NCBI GenBank assembly: GCA_021805825.1
Contig: JAJZEC010000024.1
Coordinates: forward strand, 1 to 49,249
DNA: 49,249 nucleotides
Direction of reading: 5' to 3'
Source of the DNA: Pseudomonadota bacterium
GTDB lineage: Bacteria > Pseudomonadota > Gammaproteobacteria > Burkholderiales > Burkholderiaceae_C
Below the pieces are notes generated by a model, which was given only the letters and a program-made list of their open reading frames with translations, ran no database searches and was not told the origin of the DNA. Each line of letters starts with the position of its first letter. Positions within the stretch are counted from its first letter, which is position 1. Shown here piece after piece: positions 15,370 to 23,719 of the stretch. The position numbers and the translations under genes were made by a program.

Positions 15370-16236
15370 TCAGGATCCTCGGTGGGCTGCGCCAGGCGCA
15401 GGCAGCAGCGTGGGGTTGCGGCCTTCGACCATGTCCTGGCAGCGCTGCTGCACAGCCTGCAGGATCTTGCGGTGCGGCACGATGTAGAAGGTCTTGTGTT
15501 CGATCGCCTCGAAGGTGACGCGGGCGATGTCGTCCGGCAGCAGGCGCCCCGAACGCACCGCATCGGCCATGCGCGCAGCATACGCGGCCGAGCGCGGCGA
15601 GGCCCCGGCCTCGCGGCCGAAGCGAGCGGGGCGATGTCCGGCGCTGTCGGCGATCCCGGTGGGTACCCACGCCGGGCACAGCACCGAGACACCGAGGTCG
15701 GAGCCTTGTTCGGCCAGTTCCGCATACAGGGTTTCCGACAGCGTGACCACGCCGTGTTTGCTGACGTTGTACGCGGCCATGCCGGGGCTGGAGATCAGTC
15801 CGGCGGCCGATGCGGTGTTGACCACGTGGCCCGGTTCCTCCTGCGCCTGCATGCGCGGCACGAAATGGCGGATGCCGTGCACCACGCTGAGCAGGTTGAC
15901 TCCCAGCACCCAGCCCCAGTCTGCCGCCTGGTGCTCGGTCAGCAGCCTGCTGAAGCCCACGCCGGCGTTGTTGCACAGCAGGTGCACAGCGCCGAAGCGC
16001 TCGAAGCTGGCGCGGGCGAGGGCGGCCACCTCCGCCTCCTGGCTGACATCGGCCGGGTGCAGCAGCAGCCGCTGCGACGGCAGCCCGAGGCCGGACGCCG
16101 CCTGCCGCAGGCGATCCTCGTCGAGGTCGCTGAGCACCAGCGACATGCCGCGGGCGGCGGCCTGGCGCGCCAGGGCCTGGCCGATGCCGCCGGCGGCGCC
16201 TGTGATCACTGCGGTACGGTCGGCGAAGTTCTGCAT
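15370..16236 (-). CDS. Short-chain dehydrogenase/reductase (288 aa)
   Basis: A classical SDR: cofactor motif TGAAGGIG (13-20), NNAG near residue 90, catalytic Ser in the NTASAAG strand and YxxxK (YNVSK). The loop LSDLDEDRL with Asp after the second strand favours NAD(H). The C-terminal 60 residues (TFEAIEHKTFYIVPHRKI) extend beyond the core, as in acyl-CoA-linked SDRs. It is third in the minus-strand group after the paired acyl-CoA dehydrogenases, so a hydroxyacyl-CoA or alcohol substrate is likely. Confidence 0.88.
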   Translation of the reverse strand: MQNFADRTAVITGAAGGIGQALARQAAARGMSLVLSDLDEDRLRQAASGLGLPSQRLLLHPADVSQEAEVAALARASFERFGAVHLLCNNAGVGFSRLLTEHQAADWGWVLGVNLLSVVHGIRHFVPRMQAQEEPGHVVNTASAAGLISSPGMAAYNVSKHGVVTLSETLYAELAEQGSDLGVSVLCPAWVPTGIADSAGHRPARFGREAGASPRSAAYAARMADAVRSGRLLPDDIARVTFEAIEHKTFYIVPHRKILQAVQQRCQDMVEGRNPTLLPAPGAAHRGS

Positions 16237-16260
16237 GGTGTCCGGGGGCGAGGGATGGGT

Positions 16261-17394
16261 TCAGTCGGCCTGGCAAGGGAGTTCGGCTCGCGCTACCTGT
16301 TGCAGATGGGCATCGCTGTCGCCCAGCCACAATTCGATGGTCGTCAGCCGGCGGAACCAGTGGCTGACCGGCAGTTCGTCGGTCATGCCCATGCCCCCGT
16401 GCAGTTGGATGGATTCCTGCGATACCCGGCGGCAGGCCTGGCCTACGCGGGCCTTGGCGGCGGCCAGCAATGCCTGCGTCGGGCGGGACTGCGCGCCGGC
16501 GCATGCATCGGCGGCCAGCCAGGCCATCGAACGCGCCTGTTCGAGTTCCATCCACAGATCGGCAGCGCGGTGCTGCAAGGCCTGCAAGCGGCCGATCGGT
16601 GCACCGAACTGCTCGCGGGTGTTCAGGTAGCGTACCGTCGCGTCGACCACGGCCTGCAGCAGGCCCACGGCTTCGGCGCACAGTGCGGCCAGCCAGGTCG
16701 CGCGCAGCTCGGCGGCCATCCGCGTTCCGCTCCCCGGGGCGTCGATGCGTGCCTGCGCATCGAGCGGCACCGCGCGCAGGCTGAGATCGGCCGCGGCCTG
16801 GCCGTCGAACAGCGTGCAGGGCCGCAGCTCAAGGCCGGCGCTGTCGGCGGGCACGCCGAACCAGCCCAGACCGCCGTCCTCCACCCGGGCCGATACCAGC
16901 AGCAGGTCGGCCGAGGGCGCCTGCAACACCCGTGTCTTCTCGCCGTCGATGCGCCAGCCGCCGGCATCGCGCACCGCGCGCGTTTGCGGATGATCGAGGT
17001 CGAAGTCCGCCGCCGGCTCGAACACCGCCGGAGTGGCCATGCAGCGGCCCAGGGCCATCTCCCGCAGCCAGCCGCGCGTGGCGGTGCCGTCGACGCCCAG
17101 CACGAGCAGCAGCGTGGCCAGCACGCAACTGGACGCCACCGGCTCGGGCAGCAGCGCCGGAGCCAGCGCCTCCAGGGCCTGCAGCGCGTCCTGGCGGCTC
17201 GCGCCCAGGCCTCCCAGCGCCTGCGGCACGAGCAGCGCGGGCAGACCGAGGGAGCTCAGCGCGGCCCAGGCATCGGCGCGCGCGCCCGGGTCGCTGCCGC
17301 GCAGGCGCCCGCCGGGGGCGGGTTGCGTGCGTTCGATCCAGCGGCGCAAGGCCTGCGCCATCTGCGACTGTTCTTCGGTGGGCTGCAATTGCAT
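16261..17394 (-). CDS. Acyl-CoA dehydrogenase, smaller partner of a pair (377 aa)
   Basis: The C-terminal half carries acyl-CoA dehydrogenase features: TREQFGAPIGRLQALQHR, then QLHGGMGMTDELPVSHWFRR. The N-terminal half is more divergent, rich in Ala and Leu (LSSLGLPALLVPQALGGLG). It starts 11 bases after the partner gene's stop. Paired genes of this sort form alpha2beta2 enzymes in dicarboxylic acid, steroid and aromatic side-chain breakdown (for example PimC/PimD or FadE26/27), where the pair shares one FAD site. The same arrangement is inferred here. ATG at 17394. Confidence 0.85.
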   Translation of the reverse strand: MQLQPTEEQSQMAQALRRWIERTQPAPGGRLRGSDPGARADAWAALSSLGLPALLVPQALGGLGASRQDALQALEALAPALLPEPVASSCVLATLLLVLGVDGTATRGWLREMALGRCMATPAVFEPAADFDLDHPQTRAVRDAGGWRIDGEKTRVLQAPSADLLLVSARVEDGGLGWFGVPADSAGLELRPCTLFDGQAAADLSLRAVPLDAQARIDAPGSGTRMAAELRATWLAALCAEAVGLLQAVVDATVRYLNTREQFGAPIGRLQALQHRAADLWMELEQARSMAWLAADACAGAQSRPTQALLAAAKARVGQACRRVSQESIQLHGGMGMTDELPVSHWFRRLTTIELWLGDSDAHLQQVARAELPCQAD

Positions 17395-17405
17395 CCGGGA
17401 TCTCC

Positions 17406-18560
17406 TTACAGGCCCATCGCGCGCGCCAGGATGTTGCGCTGGATTTCGTTGCTGCCGCCGTAGATCGATACCTTGCGCCAGTTCGCATACTGGGCGGCGA
17501 GCAGTGCGTGCTCCGCGCCCGGCAGCGTGTCGGAGCCGCCCAGGGCTTGCGCGCCGGCGGCGTGCAGCAGCGCTTCGGCGATGCGCTGCTGCATCTGGCT
17601 GCCCAGCACCTTGAGCATCGAACTCGCCGCCCCCGACGCCGCGGGCTGCTGCAGCAGGCGCAGCTGGGTGATCTCCAGCGCGAGCAGGTCGATCTCGAGT
17701 TGCGCCATGCGCGCGCGCGCCAGCGCATCGGCGCGCAGCCGTCGACCTCGGGCGTCGTCGCCTGCGTGCAGCGCGCGCAGGCGCTGCATCTCGCGCCTGC
17801 AGATGCCCACGCCGGCGATGTTGCTGCGCTCGTGCCCGAGCAAGTATTTGGCGATCGTCCAGCCCTGGTGGGCTTCGCCCACGCGCTGGGCCAGCGGAAC
17901 GCGCACGGCATCCAGCCACACTTCGTTGACCTCGTGTTCGCCGTCCAGGGTGATGATGGGGCGCACCGTCACTCCGGGACTGCGCATGTCCACGAGCAGG
18001 AAGCTGATGCCCAGCTGCGGCTTGGCCGCCGGATCGGTGCGTGCCAGGCAGAACATCCAGTCGGCATGCTGCGCCAGGGTGGTCCAGGTCTTCTGGCCGT
18101 CCACCACGTAATGCTCGCCGTCGAGCACCGCGCGGGTCTTCAGACTGGCCAGATCCGAGCCAGCGCCGGGCTCGGAATAGCCCTGGCACCACCAGGCGTC
18201 TCCCCGCAGGATGTCGGGAAGAAAGCGCTCGCGCTGCGCCTCGGTGCCGAAGCGCATCAGTACCGGCCCGAGCATTTTCAGGCCGAAGGGCAACTGGCGC
18301 GGAGCCCCGGCGGCCGCGCATTCGTCGTCGAACACCGCCTGCTGAACCGCATCCCACCCCGTGCCACCATACTCTCGGGGCCAGTTCGGGGCGCCCCAGC
18401 CATGGGCGTGCAGGATGCGCTGCCAGCACTGGTAGTCCTCCTTCTCCAGCCGCGCGCCGCGCAGCACCTTGTCGCGGATGGAGGGGGGCAGGCGAGAGTC
18501 CACGAAGGCGCGCACCTCGGCGCGGAACGCGGTATGCCCGGGCAGGAGTTCGACGTCCAT
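17406..18560 (-). CDS. Acyl-CoA dehydrogenase, larger partner of a pair (384 aa)
   Basis: Typical sequence marks are WPREYGGTGWDAVQQ near residue 58, the FAD/substrate stretch GYSEPGAGSDLASLKTRA, GQKTWTTLAQHADW, and the C-terminal YGGSNEIQRNILARAMGL. The last replaces the YEGTxxIQ found in medium-chain enzymes, so the catalytic Glu at that position is absent, as is usual in heteromeric members. It is the first gene of the minus-strand group and starts at 18560, 198 bases from the divergent IclR start at 18758. Substrate unknown. Confidence 0.88.
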   Translation of the reverse strand: MDVELLPGHTAFRAEVRAFVDSRLPPSIRDKVLRGARLEKEDYQCWQRILHAHGWGAPNWPREYGGTGWDAVQQAVFDDECAAAGAPRQLPFGLKMLGPVLMRFGTEAQRERFLPDILRGDAWWCQGYSEPGAGSDLASLKTRAVLDGEHYVVDGQKTWTTLAQHADWMFCLARTDPAAKPQLGISFLLVDMRSPGVTVRPIITLDGEHEVNEVWLDAVRVPLAQRVGEAHQGWTIAKYLLGHERSNIAGVGICRREMQRLRALHAGDDARGRRLRADALARARMAQLEIDLLALEITQLRLLQQPAASGAASSMLKVLGSQMQQRIAEALLHAAGAQALGGSDTLPGAEHALLAAQYANWRKVSIYGGSNEIQRNILARAMGL

Positions 18561-18653
18561 GCGCGCTGGCCTTTCTTGGGTTGGGTCGCGGGAGACTGCG
18601 GGCGGAGCGGGAAGCGGGAAGAACGTTGCGCGGGCTTTTGAAGACCGCATTGC

Positions 18654-18666
18654 GGAACAAAGTTCC
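18654..18666. promoter_or_regulatory. Candidate IclR operator GGAAC-AAA-GTTCC
   Basis: This perfect palindrome with a three-base centre lies between the divergent acyl-CoA dehydrogenase and IclR genes, 94 bases upstream of the minus-strand start. It has the shape of operators bound by IclR-family proteins (IclR and KdgR sites are also short palindromes with GGAAA- or GAAAC-type half sites around about three bases). Binding is inferred. Confidence 0.5.
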
Positions 18667-18757
18667 ATCGGTTATGGTTGCGCATCGATTGTTGAAGCCG
18701 CGGCGGGAGCTGTCAAGCCCGCAGGCTCCCGCGGCCGGCGCAGTCAGGGGCATGAGC

Positions 18758-19564
18758 ATGCGCGAGCACTTGCAGGAATCCCGGCCGGTCGAGGGCTCCC
18801 CCGGCGACGACCGTCAGTTCGTCACCGCGCTGGCGCGGGGGCTGGAGGTGCTGTCGAGCTTTCGCGCGCGTGACCGGGGGCTGGGCAACCAGGAGCTCGC
18901 GCGGCGCTGCGGCCTGCCCAAATCCACGGTGTCGCGCCTGACGCATACGCTGACGCGTCTGGGCTACCTGACGCTGGACGCCGACAGCGGCAAGTACCGC
19001 CTGGGTTCGGCCACGCTGGCGCTGGGCAGCACGGCGCTGGCGCGCATGGACGTGCGCCAGACCGCGCGCCCGCTGATGCAGCATCTGGCCGATGCCTCGG
19101 CCTCCATGGTGTCGCTGGGCATGCGCGACCGGCTGTCGATGATCTATGTGGAGAACTGCCGCAGCGCCAGCGCGCTGACCCTGAGCCTGGACGTCGGTTC
19201 GCGCATCCCGCTGGCCACCACCGCGATGGGGCGGGCGTACCTGTCGATCCTCGGCGCCGCCGAGCGGCAGGCGATCTTCGACGATCTGGCTGCGCTGGAC
19301 GATCTCGCGTGGCCGGCGCTGCGGCGGGGCATCGACCAGGCTCTGGAGCAGGTGCGCACCCTGGGCGTGGCCTGCTCCTTCGGCGACTGGCAGCCCGATG
19401 TCAACGCCATCGCCGTCGGCTTCCATCCGGGCGGCGGCATGCCGCCGATGGCCATCAACTGCGGCGGCCCGGCGTTTTCACTGCCGCCCCAGACCCTGCT
19501 CGAGCAGGTGCGGCCCCGGCTGATCGCGCTGGCGCAGGAGCTGCAGCAGCCGGGGCGACCCTGA
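18758..19564 (+). CDS. IclR-family transcriptional regulator (268 aa)
   Basis: Winged helix at residues 15-85 (LEVLSSFRARDRGLGNQEL, RRCGLPKSTVSRLTHTLTRL) and an IclR effector domain with IPLATTAMGRAYLS and VGFHPGGGMPPMAINCGGP. The ATG at 18758 has AGGGG seven bases upstream; another ATG six bases earlier would leave only one base. It is divergent from the paired acyl-CoA dehydrogenases and precedes the plus-strand catabolic genes. It is therefore placed to control both arms through the palindrome at 18654. Confidence 0.9.
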   Translation: MREHLQESRPVEGSPGDDRQFVTALARGLEVLSSFRARDRGLGNQELARRCGLPKSTVSRLTHTLTRLGYLTLDADSGKYRLGSATLALGSTALARMDVRQTARPLMQHLADASASMVSLGMRDRLSMIYVENCRSASALTLSLDVGSRIPLATTAMGRAYLSILGAAERQAIFDDLAALDDLAWPALRRGIDQALEQVRTLGVACSFGDWQPDVNAIAVGFHPGGGMPPMAINCGGPAFSLPPQTLLEQVRPRLIALAQELQQPGRP

Positions 19565-19589
19565 GGCGCAGCGGGATCCAGGGTGGAGC

Positions 19590-19608
19590 GGCCTTGCTTT
19601 ACAAGGCC
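19590..19608. promoter_or_regulatory. Palindrome GGCCTTG-N5-CAAGGCC
   Basis: A perfect 7-base inverted repeat around CTTTA lies 26 bases after the IclR stop and about 115 bases before the next start. No T-run follows. It may be an operator for the downstream operon or a weak hairpin ending the regulator transcript. Confidence 0.35.
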
Positions 19609-19724
19609 TCCCTGGCAGGCTAGCATCGATTCGTATCAAAACAAGATTCCGCTGGGCAGAATTCGTGACGCGAGCAGGGTAGAGCCCGGCTCGTCGCGCT
19701 CGCGCCTGCCGGCCAGGAGACTCC

Positions 19725-21818
19725 ATGAACTGCGTGCACGCATCCCGGTCGGGCGACATCGCGATCCTGACCCTGGACAACCCTCCGGTCAACGGTTTCG
19801 GGCTGCAGCAGCGGCGGCAGGTGGTGGAGGCGATGGACGCCGCCGCGGCCGACCCCGGGGTCGTCGGCATCGTGGTCACCGGGGCTTCCGGGCTGTTCTC
19901 CGGCGGAGCGGACATTCGCGAATTCGGCAAGCCCGAGGCGATCGCCTCCCCGCACCTGCTGGATCTCATCGCGATCGCCGAGGCCTGTGCCAAGCCGGTG
20001 GTGGCAGCGATCAACGGCACCTGCGTCGGCGGTGGCCTGGAATTCGCCCTGGGGTGCCACGCGCGCGTCGCCGCGCGCCAGGCGCTGGTCGGACTTCCCG
20101 AGGTCAAGCTCGGGCTCATCCCGGGTGCCGGCGGCACGCAGCGCCTGCCGCGCGCGGTGGGCCTGGAGCGCGCGCTGCGCATGATCGTCTCCGGCGATCC
20201 GGTGCAGGCCTCCACGCTGGCCGACACCGCCCTGTTCGACGCCGTGGTCGATGACGACGTGGTCGACGCGGCCGCGCGCGTGGCGCGCGCGCTGGCCGGC
20301 GGCGGCCGCCCGCTGCCGCGCCTGCGCGAGGCCGTTGTCGAGGGCGCGCAGGCCGAGGCCCTGCTGGCATCCGCGCGTGCCGCCGCGGCCGGGGCATTCG
20401 CGCACGAACCGGCGCGGCTGCGGGCCGTGGAGGCGGTGGCGGCGTCGCTGGGGGATTTCGCGCAAGGCATGCAACGCGAGAGCGAGACCTTCTTTCTGCT
20501 GATGGCCACGCCGCAATCGCAGGCGCTGCGCCACGCTTTCCTGGCCCAGCGTGCGGCCGGGCATGTCGCCGACCTGCCCAGGGGCACCCCGACGCGGGCC
20601 ATCGCCCGTGTCGGGGTGGTCGGGGCAGGCACCATGGGTGGCGGCATCAGCATGAATTTCCTCAATGCCGGCATTCCCGTGGTGCTGGTGGAGGCGCAGC
20701 AGCAGGCGCTCGAGCGCGGGGTGGCGACGATCGCCCGCAACTACGAACAGTCCGCGCGCAAGGGCAGGCTCGATCCGGCACAGGTGCAGCAGCGCATGGC
20801 GCTGCTCGAGCCGACGCTGGACTTCGGCCGCCTCGGCGACTGCGATCTGGTGGTCGAGGCGGTGTTCGAGGACATGGAGGTCAAGCGCGCGGTGTTCGAG
20901 CGCCTGGACGCCACGGCGCGCCCGGGAGCCATCCTGGCCAGCAACACCTCGACGCTGGATGTGGACGCGATCGCCGCCTGCACCAGCCGCCCGCAGGACG
21001 TGCTGGGCATGCATTTCTTCAGCCCGGCCAACGTCATGAAGCTGCTCGAGGTGGTGCGCGGCGAGGCCACCGCGCCCGACGTGCTGGCGACGGTGATGCA
21101 ATTGTCCAGGCGCATCGGCAAGACCGCCGTCGTGGCGCGGGTATGCGACGGATTCATCGGCAACCGCATGATCGAGCATTACGGGCGCATGGCCACCAGT
21201 CTCGTCGAGGAAGGGGCCAGCCCGCAGCAGGTCGATCGCGCGCTGCAGGACTGGGGCATGGCCATGGGACCGTTCCGCATGGGCGACCTCGCCGGCAACG
21301 ACATCGGCTGGGCGATCCGCAAGCGCCGCTACGTGCAGCGTCCCGAGATGGTCTATTCCCGGCTGGCCGACCGCCTGTGCGAGCAGGGTCGCTTCGGGCA
21401 GAAGACCGGCAAGGGCTGGTACCGCTACGAGGGAGGTGACCGCCAGCCGATTCCCGACCCCGAGGTGGATCGGCTGGTCGAGGCCTACCGCCGCGAAATC
21501 GGCGTCACGCCGCGCCGCATCGACGACGTCGAGATCGTCGAGCGCTGCATCTATGCACTGGTCAACGAAGGCGCGCGGCTGCTCGAGGAGGGCATCGCGC
21601 AACGGGCGTCCGACATCGACGTCGTCTACCTGAGCGGCTACGGATTCCCGGCCTGGCGCGGCGGTCCGATGGCCTATGCCGACCAGGTCGGACTGTACAT
21701 GGTGGCGCGCCGCATGCGCCAGTTCGCCGCGCAGCCCGCGGGGGACGCGGCGTTCTGGGAGCCCGCGCCGCTGCTGGCGCGGCTGGCCGGCCAAGGCGGC
21801 AGCTTCCACCGCGCCTGA
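19725..21818 (+). CDS. Bifunctional enoyl-CoA hydratase / 3-hydroxyacyl-CoA dehydrogenase (697 aa)
   Basis: This FadJ/FadB-type fusion carries out hydration of enoyl-CoA and NAD-dependent oxidation of the hydroxyacyl-CoA. The crotonase domain (1-190) has the oxyanion loop SGGADIREF and Glu pair E106 (GGGLEFALG) and E126 (GLPEVKLGLIPG). The dehydrogenase domain begins near 295 with GVVGAGTMGGGIS. It includes HFFSPANVMKLLEVV, containing the catalytic His, and FIGNRMIEHYGR. The C-terminal domain repeats the fold. The length fits the family. No thiolase is adjacent, so the final cleavage enzyme must be elsewhere. Gene symbol withheld because several paralogues are usual. Confidence 0.92.
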   Translation: MNCVHASRSGDIAILTLDNPPVNGFGLQQRRQVVEAMDAAAADPGVVGIVVTGASGLFSGGADIREFGKPEAIASPHLLDLIAIAEACAKPVVAAINGTCVGGGLEFALGCHARVAARQALVGLPEVKLGLIPGAGGTQRLPRAVGLERALRMIVSGDPVQASTLADTALFDAVVDDDVVDAAARVARALAGGGRPLPRLREAVVEGAQAEALLASARAAAAGAFAHEPARLRAVEAVAASLGDFAQGMQRESETFFLLMATPQSQALRHAFLAQRAAGHVADLPRGTPTRAIARVGVVGAGTMGGGISMNFLNAGIPVVLVEAQQQALERGVATIARNYEQSARKGRLDPAQVQQRMALLEPTLDFGRLGDCDLVVEAVFEDMEVKRAVFERLDATARPGAILASNTSTLDVDAIAACTSRPQDVLGMHFFSPANVMKLLEVVRGEATAPDVLATVMQLSRRIGKTAVVARVCDGFIGNRMIEHYGRMATSLVEEGASPQQVDRALQDWGMAMGPFRMGDLAGNDIGWAIRKRRYVQRPEMVYSRLADRLCEQGRFGQKTGKGWYRYEGGDRQPIPDPEVDRLVEAYRREIGVTPRRIDDVEIVERCIYALVNEGARLLEEGIAQRASDIDVVYLSGYGFPAWRGGPMAYADQVGLYMVARRMRQFAAQPAGDAAFWEPAPLLARLAGQGGSFHRA

Positions 21819-21849
21819 GGGCGCATCCAACCGATCGGAGCCGTAGGAC

Positions 21850-22632
21850 ATGAGCACTCCCGTGCAGGATCTTTTCAAGCTGGGCGGACGTCGCGCGCTG
21901 ATCACCGGCGGATCGCGCGGCCTGGGGCTGCAGATGGCGCAGGCGCTGGGCGCCATGGGTGCGCGCATCGGCCTGGTCGCGCGCAAGGCCGAGGAACTCG
22001 AGCAGGCGCGTGCGCAATTGCAGCAGCAGGGCATCGATGCACGGGTATTCGCGGTCGACCTGTCCGACCGCAAGGCCATCGGCGCCCTGGTGCAGGATGT
22101 GCAGCGCGCGCTGGGCGGCATCGATATCCTGGTCAACAACGCCGGGGCCAGCTGGGGCGCACCGGCCGAGGATCATCCCGACGAGGCGTGGGACAAGGTG
22201 ATGGGCCTGAACGTGGACGCGGTGTTCTTCCTCAGCCGCGAGGTCGGCAGGACGTGCATGATCCCGCAACGTCAGGGCAGCATCATCAACATCGCCTCCA
22301 TCGCCGGGCTGCGCGGCAACCTTCCACCGATGCATACCATCGCCTACAACACCTCCAAGGGGGCCGTGCTGAACTTCACCCGTGCCCTGGCCGGCGAGTG
22401 GGGGCGCTACGGCATTCGCGTCAACGCCATCCTGCCCGGATTCTTTCCCTCGAAGATGTCCGCCGGTCTGCTGCAGGCGATCGGCGACCAGGTGGTGCGG
22501 GAGACCCCACTGGGGCGTCTCGGAGGCGACCAGGATCTGATGGGCAGCGTGGTGTTCTTCGCCAGCGATGCGTCGCGCCATGTCAGCGGCCAGTGCCTGG
22601 CTGTCGACGGCGGCGCCAGCGCGGTCCTGTAG
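21850..22632 (+). CDS. Short-chain dehydrogenase/reductase (260 aa)
   Basis: Motifs are ITGGSRGLG near residue 18, a basic residue after the second strand (LVARKAEEL) that favours NADP(H), NNAGASWG, catalytic IASIAG and YNTSKG, and a C-terminal GQCLAVDGGASAVL. This resembles gluconate 5-dehydrogenase or 3-oxoacyl reductase members. It sits 31 bases after the bifunctional beta-oxidation gene in the same direction, so reduction or oxidation of a 3-oxo/hydroxy intermediate is likely. Confidence 0.88.
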   Translation: MSTPVQDLFKLGGRRALITGGSRGLGLQMAQALGAMGARIGLVARKAEELEQARAQLQQQGIDARVFAVDLSDRKAIGALVQDVQRALGGIDILVNNAGASWGAPAEDHPDEAWDKVMGLNVDAVFFLSREVGRTCMIPQRQGSIINIASIAGLRGNLPPMHTIAYNTSKGAVLNFTRALAGEWGRYGIRVNAILPGFFPSKMSAGLLQAIGDQVVRETPLGRLGGDQDLMGSVVFFASDASRHVSGQCLAVDGGASAVL

Positions 22633-22702
22633 CCCCAAGCGCGCGGTTCCACCTTGCCCCCTGCGGCGCAGCGCCTTCCTTCCCTTGTTTGCGGAGCATT
22701 CG

Positions 22703-23704
22703 ATGGCTGACCAGAACCTGCAGTGCGTGCTCGCCGAGCGTCCGACCGGCTGGGTCGAACCGAGGCATTTCCGTTTCGAGCGCGGCGCCATGCCCGAGCC
22801 CGGCGAAGGCGAGGTGCTGGTGCGCAACCGCTTCCTGTCCCTCGATCCCTACATGCGCGGGCGCATGTCGGATGCCCGCTCCTATGCCGAGCCGGTCGCT
22901 CTCGGCGCGGTGATGATCGGCGGCACGGCCGGCGAGGTCGTTGCGTCGCGCGATCCTGCGTTCCAGCCCGGGGACAAGGTGGTGGGCATGCTGGGCTGGC
23001 AGCACTATGGCGTAGCGTCCGGGCGCGCGCTGCAGAAGGTCGACACCACCCACGTGCCGCTGTCGGCCTACCTGGGCCCGGTGGGAATGCCCGGCGTGAC
23101 CGCCTGGTACGGATTGAACCGCATCTGCGAGCCCCGTCCCGCGGAGACGGTGGTCGTGACCGCGGCCTCCGGGGCGGTGGGCAGCGTGGTCGGCCAACTG
23201 GCCAAGGCCAAGGGCTGCCGCGTCGTGGGCGTGGCCGGGGGGGCGCAGAAGTGCCGCTATGTCACCGAGGAACTCGGATTCGACGCCTGCGTCGACTACA
23301 AGGCCGGGCGTCTGGCCGACGATCTGCGGGCCGCGTTGCCCGATGGCGTGGATGCGCTGTTCGAGAATGTGGGCGGGGAGATCTTCGACATGCTGCTGGC
23401 CCGCACCAACCCCTTCGCGCGCATCGCGCTGTGCGGCATGATCGCCGATTACAACCGAACCGAGCCCTACGCCATGCGCAACCTGCGCATGGTGCTCATC
23501 CATCGCCTGAAGCTGCAAGGCTTCATCGTCTCCGAGCACATGGATCAGTGGCCGGCCGCCTTGCGCGAACTTGCGGGCATGGTGGCGGCCGGCCGCCTGC
23601 GCTACCGCGAGAGCGTGGCCGAAGGGCTGGAACGCGCGCCGGAGGCCTTCATCGGCATGCTCCAGGGACGCAACTTCGGCAAGCAACTGGTTCGACTCGA
23701 CTGA
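22703..23704 (+). CDS. NADP-dependent MDR reductase, CurA/PTGR-like (333 aa)
   Basis: The ATG at 22703 has GCGGAG upstream. The product begins MADQNLQCVLAERPTGWVE and has FLSLDPYMRGRMSD, GMPGVTAWYGL, VVTAASGAVGSVVGQLAK and ENVGGEIFDMLL. This is the typical string of the CurA/prostaglandin-reductase group, which reduces alpha,beta-unsaturated carbonyls with NADPH. It is the second double-bond-active reductase in the locus, with the MDR at 14379 on the other arm. Its role in the pathway is inferred from context. Confidence 0.88.
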   Translation: MADQNLQCVLAERPTGWVEPRHFRFERGAMPEPGEGEVLVRNRFLSLDPYMRGRMSDARSYAEPVALGAVMIGGTAGEVVASRDPAFQPGDKVVGMLGWQHYGVASGRALQKVDTTHVPLSAYLGPVGMPGVTAWYGLNRICEPRPAETVVVTAASGAVGSVVGQLAKAKGCRVVGVAGGAQKCRYVTEELGFDACVDYKAGRLADDLRAALPDGVDALFENVGGEIFDMLLARTNPFARIALCGMIADYNRTEPYAMRNLRMVLIHRLKLQGFIVSEHMDQWPAALRELAGMVAAGRLRYRESVAEGLERAPEAFIGMLQGRNFGKQLVRLD

Positions 23705-23719
23705 AGGCGGGGCCTGAAC

